Positions 10,451-21,418 of a stretch of 64,000 nucleotides of DNA are shown here, in pieces. The DNA comes from Siphonodentalium dalli. Taxonomy: Eukaryota; Mollusca; Scaphopoda; Gadilida; Siphonodentaliidae. A program made the translations under genes and the position numbers. Under the pieces are notes generated by a model. That model was not told the DNA's origin. It searched no databases and saw nothing but the letters and a program-made list of their open reading frames with translations. How positions within the stretch are numbered: position 1 is the stretch's first letter; every line of letters begins with the position of its first letter. Location of the stretch: contig CP136061.1 of NCBI GenBank assembly GCA_032622095.1, forward strand, positions 234,484,944 to 234,548,943. Direction: 5' to 3'.

Positions 10451-12797
10451 TAATAGAAACATGTCCCCACAATTACACCGATGACGTAAACACATGTGCT
10501 AATCTTTGTCGTACTTAGTAATTATCGGTACGATTTATACTCTAGTACGAAACAAGAATACATTCCTCCATACAACCATGAGTCTATACAAATATGTACA
10601 CAGTGTCCACCCACTTCGTGGCGGTAATAATCGGCATCCAGTGTGTGTTTTATGTTCAAATTGATGACGTTCACTTTGCGATACTTGTAATTTTCTCTGT
10701 CCTGTGACGACTGTTGTCCAAAGCCTTGTCCAATGTTGAGACCTACCGATGAACCAATGTGTTCAGTTGATGTACAGTGCAACTTGATTTACAACATAAC
10801 ATTATCACAATAGTATGTGTTGTACGGAAGGCCTACTATAGTACAGGTACTCATCTGTATATCATATTTCTCAATTAAATATGTACATGTATGACTGCTC
10901 AAGTACTTCACTCCCAATCCACCAGTCAATATTCTAATGCCACTGTCGGTGGTTCTCATGGATACAGTACTGCAGTTGGTTCGTTTCGTTTGCTCGTCCG
11001 CAAATAAGAAAAGTTATGATATTGAATTAAGCCTGTCGTTTTCGATATGTGAGTACATCCAAGCGAAACCGCAGAATCTTGTAATTAAATTCACAATGTA
11101 TCGGATGTGTAACTAGTCCAACAATTCCTGTTGTCAATCGATGTTAATTTGCGACAAAATACCATAAGCGACACTCGAGTTTCGTTTTGTGGATTTTTCT
11201 CGGTGTAACTAGTTAATTAAAAGACAGCATTGTAGTTTGGCTGGAGAAACGAAACGAATTTTGAATTATTAAAGGGGCTAACTGTAATTGTATACATGCA
11301 CTAATAAATTGCTGTTCATTTAATGTCTAGTATAGTGTACATATTTATGACTTCATTTGTTTGAGATGAGAAGTATCACATAGCAAATAATCAATATTAA
11401 TACCCAGAAATATCTTTATTAAAACAATGGTCTGAACATTTAATTGTAAGTTTAATTTTCACTATCTGTTTGATAACATATGGTATTGCTTAACATTTCT
11501 GAGGTAAATTATTGTCATACTGTGATAATAAACATCAAGTTATGCATTTCTACAGTAATATGCCCAAGTTCAGTGTGGTCGCTGGTGGTACACCCAGCTG
11601 CACCCTGTTAGACCCAGGCTGAACCCTGGTAAATCCAGATTGAACCCGATCATGTTGTTGTAACCACAGGGCTGGACCACTACAAACATATGTTTGTCAA
11701 AATTTGCAACTGTTTAGTCATTTCGGAGTTGTATATAGACAATATATATTTTTCACCATTTATCCGACAATGCAGAAATCATCGTATATCCTTCTCAGAT
11801 GGGAAGATACCTGGGTAAATCTTGGCTTAATGACGTTTTATATGGGTTTTACCCAGGTAAATTACTATTTCAGCCAGGTATATCCAGGGGTAATATCGGA
11901 TAAACCTCGAGGTTTACCGGGCTGCATTTTTATACGGCAGTCACCGGGGATAGAGTATTAGCGAGTATCAACGGTTTATAGTACCCTCATTTAAAGATAC
12001 AGACTCTGTCAATTAGTTTTGTTGTATCCTATGAATAGCCACCACTTATCAGGTCGCGGACAACTATTATCAATTTCTGCATAGAAGAGTATTTACTTTT
12101 TGTGCATAATGTGATAGATCGTGTAAAGCGACATTCTCACTGCGCACGATTATCCATGTATTACCGTATTCAGTATTTTTAGACCTTCCTGAATTTTACG
12201 ACTATGATCAGGGGGTTGGCAATAGTAACAAATTTGCGGGACGGTATGCCAGTGGGTGGGTGGTCCGTGAATCAAAAACGCATCTTTTACAATCTCGTGC
12301 AATGTTTTTTATTAAATACCTTTTGTGCCCCCATTTGACATTTGTAAAAGTTTAGAACATACTATAACTGCAAAAAACACCATATTTATGTTACTGGGAC
12401 CTCATATGGGGCTTAGTTGAGATGACATTAAGCTATGGCATGTTGCATAATATGTGAGTGGGGGGACTTCATCCCCGTTACCCTTTGGAAAGAAGTTTCG
12501 AGAAATGGAAACATAACTGTCATCAGTGCATCAATCAGTGAATTATGTGTATCAACTCAGATGATCTGTTACTCTCACAACACCTAAAGTATCCAAGTCC
12601 GGCATAATGGCTGCTTGTCATTTAGTATAATTGAAGTTGCACCACTAGACTAACATAAGTGGTATTGAATAATGCTACATAATGGATGATTGACAGTGAT
12701 TGACAGGAAATAGTTATAAATAATGAAATTTTGTGTATCAAGCACAATGACCTATAGGTTTGCAGATATCAGAAATTTATAAAATAATATTTCTAAT
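10451..12797. other. no gene recognised
   Basis: AT-rich DNA. Around 11.57-11.65 kb and 11.81-11.93 kb there are short CCCAGG/CCTGG-type repeats. No supported gene. Confidence 0.5.
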
Positions 12798-14933
12798 TAC
12801 TCTAGTAGCTCATGGTGGTTTTGTATGCACTTGTATGTCCAGAGCAAAACTCTTCATGAATCCACTAATTGAAGGTACACGAACAATAGTTCTTGGTGAC
12901 ACATTTCCCATTGAGGGCGAAATGGGTCAAATGGCCACGCCCCTTTTTGTGCGAAGTACTACCACCCGCTGTGACTATATCTCCAGAACCGTTAGACATA
13001 GGGGGTCGTGTGACCACTCAAATTGTGCGGAATGGCCACATTATGGGGAGTCAGTAATACATTTTAATATCCAAAAGTCAATGGTTTTTAAGATAATTGC
13101 CAAAAACAAAAACAAATCCATTTTTAAGGGCCCAATTTTGGGGTTCAGCACTTTTATCTCAAAGCTGAGCCCCCAATTCGAATGTATTGATCTATATCCA
13201 TCGGTACCACATATCGGTATAATTTCTGTACCATTGTCGGATGGGATTGACCTTCAAGGAGCTCTTGACCCTGAAAATCCACATTATGGGGGGGGGGGTC
13301 AGTAATACATTTTCATATCCAAAAGTCAATGGTTTTTAAGATAATTGCCAAAAACCGATTTCAGCATGTTACGCACCACAAGTATACAATACCACCAAGG
13401 CCACAGCATAGTATGACACTTTTTAAAGAACTATCCGAATTCTCTGATCGACTTAAGAGCACAATTGACCACACACAATGGGATTAGCTGGAAATTGCTG
13501 CTGAGGATGTGTTGACCCCGACACACAACATGAGCTCTTCACGACTGTACATGCCTTAGAAACTGGTGTGCTTTAATACCAAAAATCAGGTAACAATTGT
13601 GCTCTAATCAACAGTAATGTACAGATTGAACAAAACAGGTTTTCAAAATTTGTTATCAACATTTAACAGCTGATCTGATTTAAGTGACCAAGCTATGAAA
13701 CATGCTAAACACTTTTACTAAATGGAATGACCATCTGTTTCCTTCATGCAGCAGCCACATGTTGCGATCCTAAAATGGGTATTGCATCTGGGCATAGTAA
13801 AAACATGTTGTAATCAGATGAGAGATGACCATATGTACAAGTATATATTTCAGAAGTAATCAATTCTTCCAAAAGGACACCTCATCTCACAAACAGTTTT
13901 AGGAAATGATGGAATTAGTTTTGATTGGCCATGATAGTTGCAGCACTTGCAGGTTGGAGAAGATGATGGTCTATAATTTCACTAACATAATTCTTCATAA
14001 TAGCTAATAACCATCATAACTTACCATTTTAAAGATATTATCATTTTCAATACCACCCCAGGTCCTGCTAATTTTATATTATGCTGATAGGTACTGCTGG
14101 ATTACTATGATGTTTGTAGGTCAAAGCGATTCTGCTAAGTACCATCATTTTACCTAAAGTTTGTTATTTTTGCATTGTTTGGCTAATCTGAGCAATTTGT
14201 GCAAACGTCAGTGTCAGTATGAAACATTCAAGAACATATATACTTCAAAAAATTTAATGTGTACGCTGATGTTTGGTAAACAACAGGAATAGTCATCTCA
14301 ATTATGGCCAGTTTGTAAAAACCAGCACCCATTAATGAAATATTTCACATCTTTTTTAATGTTTTCTACACATAGTGGCTTATCCTCGATTTTTCAGATC
14401 GCTTTGCTCTACCTAAATATCATACCAAATTTATTAGCATCACCACTAAACTTGGGATGAATACTGCCAAACGAATATATTGTGATATATAGGGCAGTGG
14501 AAAAATAATGGTTGAGTCTTTTCTAAATATAATTCTAGTAAAAACGACACAATACCGTCTTGGTCTGATAAGACTCAGAGTCATGTTTATTTAGGAGTAT
14601 AGACATGAAGTCCACCAGTCTCATGAAAATTAAATGGGCTCTGCACTAGTAACATCTGGGCTCCTGGGACCCATTAATATTGACAAATGCAACACAAATG
14701 AAAAATACATAGTAACTTTCCTCAAACATCGATTATAACCTGACAATCATTGTGTTAGAATCAGTGTACATATGTATATGTAGGCATGGTCATAGCATGT
14801 TTTTGAAATAATGCAGAGGGCAGACCATAAATTTCACAAGAATATACATGTAGTTACTGCATGTACATCACACACATAAGGCGACTGACACACACACACG
14901 TACCTGCATGGTTCACAATATTTGACATGTAAA

Positions 14934-14998
<65 letters not shown>

Positions 14999-16747
14999 CT
15001 GTGCCTATAACATCAAACCAAACGGTTTACAGTACTTTTACTGACATTTTTGGAGTGGCACATATACATACATAAAAATTTAAAGTCAATTTAAAGGGAC
15101 GAAATGAAAAATAAATTTGTGCAACTATAATGGAGATCTATATTGCATTACAACATCCAGAAATTTACAAAATCTACAACATCCACAAATCTACTAAATC
15201 TACAAAAACATATGACTATCATAGTCATTGGTAATGTGATAATTTTTCCTTGATAAGTTGAAACATGAGGGAGGATTGCATAGCATGGCTACCTGCAGAA
15301 TGTAGATTTGTATGTATTTATATCTGCATATCAACTGATGCTTGTATTGTTCTTCAAACTCACTCTGAGCTCACAACGCAACAGGATTGCATTCGGAATT
15401 TCAAGCCCATAAAGCTAGACACTTTAGAATCAAGCTTGCCAAATAAATGTCCATGAACCTCACACGAACTCACTCAGTTGAACACAAGGAACGATTGTCA
15501 AGTTGGAAAATATTCTGTATTTATGGAAGCCCTATATGTGTGGATTTATTATAACTGGACATGTTTTTGTTAGTTTTGAACAGGACAATATATTTTAATA
15601 TTACTGCAACTACATCTTTCTTATGACTTATTTTCTTACAAACTCCCAAATTTGAACCAGAAACAATTTAGGGCAAATATACATCTACTTGTACGTATAC
15701 ATATATCAGGATATAAATATAGGCAATCATGCCAGGCTAGCCATTATTTGTTATAAAATAATGTACGTGTTAGGGAAATTGTAGAACCTTTATACAAAAT
15801 GGTGATGCAGCCAATCAAAATTGATGTGGGACTGATAAAGACACAACCTGCTCGACTACCGAATCATACTAATTGATCAAATTGTAGTAACTCAACATTT
15901 ACTAAACCTACTTGTGGGCTGAGTATAATTCAATTCGACATTAGAATACCATAAAAACAACCTGTTCTCCCATAAGTTTAAAGAAAATAACACATTGAAC
16001 TCATTTACAAGTATATTGCTAATGTGATATATGTCATTCCATTTATAACCATGGCAGCCATCTCACACCAAAGGCCAGGAAATCTAGATAAAAAAAGATG
16101 AACTACATTCAAATTATATCACCAGGTAACCTTTTTGTAGGAGTTTTAGGTTATTGATCAAATACCCTATAACTAAAGATTTCCTCAACATCTTTGTTAT
16201 TGGGAAAATGTCTGCTTTTCATTCTACGACCAATATATTCCATACAAAAACTTATTTACAGGGTCAAGAGCTCCTTGAAGGTCAATCCCATCCGATAGTG
16301 GTACAGAAAATATCAGAAATGATACCTGTATGTGGCACCGATGGATATAGGTCAATAAAATTCTAATTTGGGGCTCAGCTTTGAGATAAAAGTGCTGAAT
16401 CCCAAAATTGGGCCCTTAAAAATGGATTTGTTTTGGTTTTTGGCAATTATCTTAAAAACCATTGACTTTTGGATATGAAAATGTATTACTGACTCCCATA
16501 GTGGAGCCATTCCGCACATTTTGAGTGGTCAATCGACCCCCTATGTCCAACGGTTCTGGATATATAGTCACAGCGGGTGGTAGTACTTCGCACAAAAAGG
16601 GGCGTGGCCATTTGACCCATTTCGCCCTCAATGGGAAATGTGTCACCAACCAAATATTGTTCGTGTACCTTCAATTAGTGGATTCATGAAGAGTTTTGCT
16701 CTGGACATACAAGTGTATACAAAACCACCATGAGCTACTAGAGTAAA
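12798..16747. mobile_element. 3.95-kb element with about 480-bp terminal inverted repeats
   Basis: The left arm (12798 to about 13272) begins TACTCTAGTAGCTCATGGTGG and is mirrored by the right arm (about 16260-16747), ending in its reverse complement. The arms agree along their whole length apart from scattered differences. Flanking AAT on both sides could be a 3-bp target duplication, but this is uncertain. About 3 kb between the arms has no gene, so this is a non-autonomous or foldback element. A piece of the left arm is repeated at 13290-13355 just inside the element. Confidence 0.75.
14935..14995. repeat. (TA)n microsatellite
   Basis: An uninterrupted TA run of about 58 bp inside the inverted-repeat element. 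Confidence 0.95.
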
Positions 16748-17549
16748 TTGCAGCCTGGTAAATATCCTCTCTGTGTAATAATTTTCAAAATATGTCAACT
16801 TTATTCGAATTGGAGATTAACAACTGATATTTCTTGGATATGTCTATGTCTAGATTGAATTCACTGTCCTGATATGTTATTAGCTTAATATAGCCAAAAC
16901 AAATGTTTGGTTCATGTAATAGTTTGCAGGGGAAAATGATATCGCACTGGATATGCTGGGAAATTTATAATTTGTTTTTGGACAATTGGATGCATATACC
17001 TTATACAAGTGTTTTGTGTGCACACATGAGCTTCTGGTGGGTTACAGTATTGTCCACTATATCGATGCATTATAATTTCCATTTAGCAGTGTCAAATTTG
17101 ACTACCATGTAGACCTAGCAAACTCTCATCACACATTTACCTGGAAACTCCAATGCATGTACATTTTGTATGTGGTAGACAAATTACTTGATTTTTGTTG
17201 CCTGTGTTAACAGCTTAAAACAGCTTATAAAACAGGTTAAAATATCATGTGGTCTAATCGAGATAATTTCCCAGTCATATCCCAGTGATATCAGTAGGGT
17301 TGTATGCGGTGTTTGACCAAAATTTGTGAAATTTGGGGGGGGGGTGTGAAAAATAATTGGCAGTAAAAACTATTTTTGTGTTCATGTTTGGGGGGTGGTG
17401 GGTCACCGAAAATGCCAGATGCCAAAAAATAAAAACACCCCCCCTGATATGAATAGATAAACGTAGTCGTAACTATCCTTGATTTGGGGAACGTCCCTAT
17501 TATTGTAACATGTAGACATATGAATAATCCGAACATGAAGTGCCATCTT
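16748..17549. other. no gene recognised
   Basis: AT-rich sequence with a G-run at 17334-17343 and other short G/C runs near 17.39-17.44 kb. Nothing else supported. Confidence 0.5.
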
Positions 17550-17733
17550 TCAGAGCAAGTTGTCAAGACTACCATCCTGGCAATTATCTTTGTTTACTCG
17601 CTCTACGTTGACAATTTTTGTATTTTTGCCAATGTTGGTGTCTTTCGTTGGTATATTTGTCGATTTTCCGGAAACGTTGACCAGGTTTGAATAGTACTGA
17701 TTTTTCTTCACATTCTCTGCTAATCTCTCTCGT
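17550..17733 (-). CDS. possible last exon: cytoplasmic tail of a membrane protein
   Basis: Minus-strand open frame of about 61 codons ending in TGA. It is preceded by TTGTGTTTTAG, a usable splice acceptor. It is basic at the start (KRERLAENVKKNQYYSN), then polar and Asn/Lys/Thr-rich, without hydrophobic stretches. That is what the intracellular tail of a type I membrane protein looks like. The nearest upstream minus-strand candidate partner is the transmembrane exon at 27.80-27.88 kb, with the Polinton between them, but the simple splice phases do not match. No family recognised. Confidence 0.3.
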
Positions 17734-18169
17734 TTTCTAAAACACAATGCAATGGGTGGTTGATAACATCATAATGGTGGTATATAGTGTTGAAGGAATT
17801 ATATTACAACTACACCTAATCCAAAATCATCGGATGTATCATGTAAACTTCACACATCACACGGGACAGATAATAACCACAATAATCGTTTAGCAATAAA
17901 ACAGAAGATTCAGACCGGTACTGCAGGAACAATTGTAATTATATCTGTAGTAATATTAATCGGTTTCAACAATTATAATTCTACGAAAGTCGTTAATTTA
18001 ACAGTTCAATCGAGTAAATATCAAAATGGAAACAAACGAAAACTTGTGTCAAAACAATATGATTAGTACGACGCGTTGACTCATATCTTATCATTTGAAC
18101 TGTGTGAATTGTCAACAATAGACGTATGACCCGCATACGTTACACGGATAGCTGACTAATTAAACAAGG

Positions 18170-18806
18170 GTAGTGTGTGAATGGGGCCTTTTTGTTGCTC
18201 TCTAGTTCTCGCAAATGGCAGTAGTATAGGAAGAATATTCTAGTAGATGGTTTGACTTGACTTTGCTCAGCGCCTGATCCTGAGCTAACCGGGGTTACAG
18301 GTCACGACTCGTGGGTGTATATCGGTGAAGGTTATCACCAGAATAGCGCGTTATCGTGGCGGGTATCTCTAGGTCAAGGACAAACAAAATATTCCCCAAC
18401 AAGTCGGCGAAGGTTATCACGAGAACAGCGCGTGATCACGGGTGTGTATGTCTAAGTTATATATAACAATTCGGCGAAGGTGATCACCATAATAGCGCAT
18501 AAACGACGCGCGTACGTCTAGGTCCCGGGCAAACAATTCGGCAAAGGTTATCACGAGAATAACGCGTGATCACGGGTGTATATATCTAGGTCACGGGTAA
18601 ACAATATATTCCGCAACAAATCGGCGAAGGTTATCACGAGAATAGCGCGTGATCGTGACGTGTGCGTCTAGGTTATAGGCAAACAAAAATTTCCGCAACA
18701 AATCGGTCAAGGTTATCACGAGAATAGCGCGTAATCGGCAAACAGCAGATTAGTTACAACAATTCGGTTAACGAGATAAGCACGCCGCAACAAGGTCACA
18801 CACTAC
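18170..18806. repeat. left-end repeat block of the Polinton, flanked by 11-bp inverted repeats
   Basis: Six to seven degenerate units of about 66 or 83 bp start near 18325, 18404, 18471, 18537, 18621, 18703 and 18764. Each begins TCGGCGAAGGTTATCACGAG or a variant, followed by the self-complementary core CGCGTGATCACG in the best copies. The block is bounded by GTAGTGTGTGA at 18170-18180 and its exact reverse complement at 18796-18806. It lies directly upstream of the first Polinton gene, so it is probably part of the element's terminal or subterminal region. No matching block is found at the truncated right end. Confidence 0.6.
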
Positions 18807-18818
18807 AGTAACACGTCT

Positions 18819-18826
18819 TATATAAA
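18819..18826 (+). promoter_or_regulatory. TATA box upstream of first Polinton gene
   Basis: TATATAAA, 88 bp before the ATG at 18914. Similar boxes precede three other left-side genes, supporting real promoters. A 12-codon upstream frame (ATG 18877) ends in TAA directly before the ATG at 18914. Confidence 0.5.
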
Positions 18827-18913
18827 TCCCCCCAGCATCAAAAGTAGTACAGCTAACAACGTATTATCATAGTGGCTATGATCACAAAGGGGAAGATATT
18901 ATATAGAAGATAA

Positions 18914-19369
18914 ATGAAAGCCGTAAGAGTAACCAAATTATTAGCGGATATCGCCGATAAAAATATCCCTTTGCTATATATTGGGACTATAAAAGGAATA
19001 TATAACGCGGTTATATTACGAGCACATATAATAGATCAAAGAATAAAGAATAATACCAAGAAAGTAGTAGCCAACACTCTATATCGAACGGCTATTCTGC
19101 GTCTAAAAAGGAAAACCAGGGTATCAACCCAGCAATATAGCGTACTATCAAAAGTATCAAGGAGGCGCAAACAAATCCTTCAACCCAGAACAGACATATA
19201 TCCGGAAAAAGAACCTAGAACGGATATTATAGCATCACCGGAGGACCAACCAGATCTATACTGGGACGTTATATATATATGTCATTCTAGCAAAAAAAAA
19301 AATGGAAGGAAGCAAATACACAGTGTGCGTAGAAGGCAATATAGGCGCGGGAAAAACGACTTTCCTTAA
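18914..19369 (+). CDS. orphan basic protein, first Polinton gene
   Basis: 151 codons, rich in Lys/Arg/Ile, with no recognised domain and no signal peptide or membrane segment. The start is the ATG at 18914, which abuts the stop of a 12-codon upstream frame (TAAATG). Its last 68 bp overlap the kinase gene start in another frame and read Arg/Lys-rich there, so the true C terminus may end earlier or be altered. The position beside the repeat block and behind a TATA box suggests an early element gene. Function unknown. Confidence 0.4.
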   Translation: MKAVRVTKLLADIADKNIPLLYIGTIKGIYNAVILRAHIIDQRIKNNTKKVVANTLYRTAILRLKRKTRVSTQQYSVLSKVSRRRKQILQPRTDIYPEKEPRTDIIASPEDQPDLYWDVIYICHSSKKKNGRKQIHSVRRRQYRRGKNDFP

Positions 19370-19949
19370 TTATTTTCAAGAGGATACGCGAGTGAGTATA
19401 AACTCAGAACCGGTTGAACGATGGAGGAATATACAAGGCGTCAACGCTTTGGAATTAATATATACCAACGCAAAAAGGTGGGCAATGACGTTTCAGTCAT
19501 ACGTTCAATTGACTTCTACCAAGCGCCACAAACAAGAAACGACCAAGCCGATAAAACTTATGAAAAGGTCACTATACAGCAGACATTATATATTTACAGA
19601 AAATCTGTTTCGAAGCGGCAACCTGACCGAAATAGAATATAATATTTTGACGGAATGGTTCATGTGCCTTCTGGAAAACTCGTATATAAAAGCCGACCTT
19701 ATTATATATTTACGAACAAAACCGGAAGTTGTCGCTGAGAGGATTAAAACACGAGCCAGAAAGGACGAAGAGACTATAAACTTGGAATTTATTCAATCGC
19801 TTCACCAATTGCACGAGGAATGGCTTATAAAACAATCCAAGTTTTTAGCACCGGCTCCCGTTATTATACTCGATGGGAACGTAAATGCAGCAGAGATGAA
19901 AAATATTATCCGACGTAATATTAACAGAATTTTATGTGGGTATTCCTAA
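19302..19949 (+). CDS. deoxynucleoside kinase (Polinton cargo)
   Basis: An intronless 215-residue protein of the animal deoxynucleoside kinase family, which phosphorylates deoxynucleosides to monophosphates using ATP. Visible motifs are the P-loop GNIGAGKT (residues 12-19), EPVE with the catalytic-base Glu region (36-39), AMTFQSYV (61-68), a LID-like arginine-rich segment RIKTRARKDEE (147-157) and LHEEWL near 175. Length fits the family. One oddity: where these enzymes normally have Glu-Arg-Ser, this one has Lys88-Arg89-Ser90, so activity may be altered. It is open throughout, unlike several neighbours. It would supply dNTP precursors to a self-replicating element. The absence of introns beside Polinton genes implies capture and carriage by the element. 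Cytosolic or nuclear; no targeting signal is seen. Confidence 0.9.
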   Translation: MEGSKYTVCVEGNIGAGKTTFLNYFQEDTRVSINSEPVERWRNIQGVNALELIYTNAKRWAMTFQSYVQLTSTKRHKQETTKPIKLMKRSLYSRHYIFTENLFRSGNLTEIEYNILTEWFMCLLENSYIKADLIIYLRTKPEVVAERIKTRARKDEETINLEFIQSLHQLHEEWLIKQSKFLAPAPVIILDGNVNAAEMKNIIRRNINRILCGYS

Positions 19950-19969
19950 ACGTCGCAAAAATAATTACT

Positions 19970-19975
19970 TATAAG
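19970..19975 (+). promoter_or_regulatory. TATA-like box before small membrane protein gene
   Basis: TATAAG, 47 bp before the ATG at 20023, in the short gap after the kinase gene. Spacing resembles the clearer TATATAAA boxes upstream of 20437 and 21462. Confidence 0.35.
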
Positions 19976-20022
19976 GAAATATGAGGGCAGTACACCCGAC
20001 ATTTCCCTAATCACTTCGTGCG

Positions 20023-20286
20023 ATGGATGACGTTGACACTATAGAGAGAGCGCCGTCCAACAGGTCGACTAAATGGGATTGGATGGGTAGAGAAATTTCT
20101 CGTGCGCAAATTGTATATTTCTGCCAGGTAACCGTTATTATGATAGTGATCGTCGTAAGCTTGGTAAATCTAAGTGCAGGAACAAATCAAACGGCATTCG
20201 GGACGAGTTTAGTAAGCGGATGCCTGGGTTATATGCTACCGGCCCCGTCTATGCAACGCACTATCAGCGAAGTATCTATAACCTAA
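20023..20286 (+). CDS. small two-helix membrane protein of Polintons
   Basis: 87 residues. A polar N terminus (about 28 residues) is followed by a strong hydrophobic segment, IVYFCQVTVIMIVIVVSLVN (about residues 30-49). After a short loop comes a second, weaker one ending in the motif LGYMLPAP (about residues 68-75). Small proteins with this layout recur in animal Polinton-type elements between other conserved genes. The role is not established; a virion or host-membrane function is possible. A TATA-like box lies 47 bp upstream. Family placement rests on the pattern and the context. Confidence 0.6.
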   Translation: MDDVDTIERAPSNRSTKWDWMGREISRAQIVYFCQVTVIMIVIVVSLVNLSAGTNQTAFGTSLVSGCLGYMLPAPSMQRTISEVSIT

Positions 20287-20374
20287 TTAGGAAGATCTAT
20301 ATATAACACACCCACAATAACGCTGAGTGGGAGGTATTCTGGATAAAACCGGTGCGAGCCAGTTCAGCTACCGG

Positions 20375-20382
20375 TATATAAA
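20375..20382 (+). promoter_or_regulatory. TATA box before PC4-like gene
   Basis: TATATAAA, 55 bp before the ATG at 20437. Confidence 0.55.
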
Positions 20383-20436
20383 GTACGAACGTAACACAGC
20401 CGTTTAGTATATTCTGTTATTTTCTCCAGGCACAAA

Positions 20437-21192
20437 ATGATTTACCTCGGTAGAGATATTTACCCAGATGTGTCTTCCTACGAAGGTATAGTGATTGTGC
20501 ATATAAGGAGATATTACACGCAGGATGGAAACCTTAAACCTTCCAAAACCAGTATCAGTCTGCATATTGGAGAATACGAAATTCTTAAAGCGAACTTAGC
20601 CATTATCGAATACGAAATTCACAGTCGTATTCAAGGAATAGACGGGACGGAAATGGATATGATTTACTTGGGAAGGGACAGATATATCAACGTTTGTATT
20701 TACGCGGGATGTACCCTAATACATATCCGCAAGTTTTATCGAAACGACGGAAATCTCAACCCGTCATCGTACGGAATCACTATCAAAACTCAAGAATTGG
20801 ACGAATTGAAGAAGAATATACAGAAGATAGACCAAAGTATAAAGGAACAGGAAGAGCTATTAACACCCGTTCCGGCCACACACTGCGACGATCTACGTGG
20901 ATTGTTAATTAATATTTACGCCGAACTGGTTCGAAAGCAATTACGCGTTGAAGTGGAAAAAACTTGTTACGGCTGTATAAATAACAGACCCAGCCAAAAC
21001 GATCACGACGTGTGTTTACAGCCGAACCAAATGTGGCCGGAGTTATTCGCTATCGCTTTCAATACAACTGATGAAAGCGAGTTATTTCGTGTGTTTAAAG
21101 ACGAAGCCAAAAACATTGAAAGGACGGTGACCTACGAACAATTTCAAAATATCGTTATCACCGAGTCTGATATTCGAAAAGAAGTACTCTGA
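20437..21192 (+). CDS. protein with two PC4-like domains and a Cys/His C-terminal domain
   Basis: 251 residues. Residues about 1-60 and 73-133 are two copies of a PC4 (Sub1/p15) fold signature: YLGRDxYxxV, then (V/L)IHIRxxY...DGNLxPS, then a helix. PC4 domains bind single-stranded DNA and act as transcription coactivators, usually as dimers; a fused pair could form that dimer within one chain. The C-terminal part (about 150-251) has CYGC, a conserved PSQNDHDVC patch and WPELF, a Cys/His arrangement that may bind metal and that I recall from Polinton-type elements. No frame break is seen. A TATA box lies upstream and the gene sits between the membrane protein and the ATPase. Likely a nuclear factor in replication or transcription of the element (inference). 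Confidence 0.75.
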   Translation: MIYLGRDIYPDVSSYEGIVIVHIRRYYTQDGNLKPSKTSISLHIGEYEILKANLAIIEYEIHSRIQGIDGTEMDMIYLGRDRYINVCIYAGCTLIHIRKFYRNDGNLNPSSYGITIKTQELDELKKNIQKIDQSIKEQEELLTPVPATHCDDLRGLLINIYAELVRKQLRVEVEKTCYGCINNRPSQNDHDVCLQPNQMWPELFAIAFNTTDESELFRVFKDEAKNIERTVTYEQFQNIVITESDIRKEVL

Positions 21193-21418
21193 AGCGGACG
21201 TTTATGAACACGTATCCCGCCCACCCAACTGGGGTATCGGATATACAAAAAAAAAACAAAAAACGAACGAACTAATATCAGAGCAAGGAACCAACTTTCT
21301 CTTGGAGCGTTCAACGGAAGTACTGAATTCTATAATGGATTAAACAATATACGTATTTAATTATTGTGTTTTCGTCTTTTATTATTCCCCCCCTTTATCT
21401 CTCTTACATTTTCTCACA
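21193..21418. other. intergenic gap in Polinton
   Basis: AT-rich, with an A-run at 21247-21255. No gene. Holds the promoter of the ATPase gene at its right end. Confidence 0.5.

Noticed and set aside
12760-13305. 181-codon open frame beginning with a hydrophobic stretch
   Set aside because: It lies in the left arm of the 3.95-kb inverted-repeat element and is also present, interrupted, in the right arm. No protein family pattern.
19260-19302. Possible splice acceptor (TTCTAG) before the kinase ATG
   Set aside because: The A-run and lack of a matching donor make splicing unsupported. The kinase is complete from the ATG at 19302.
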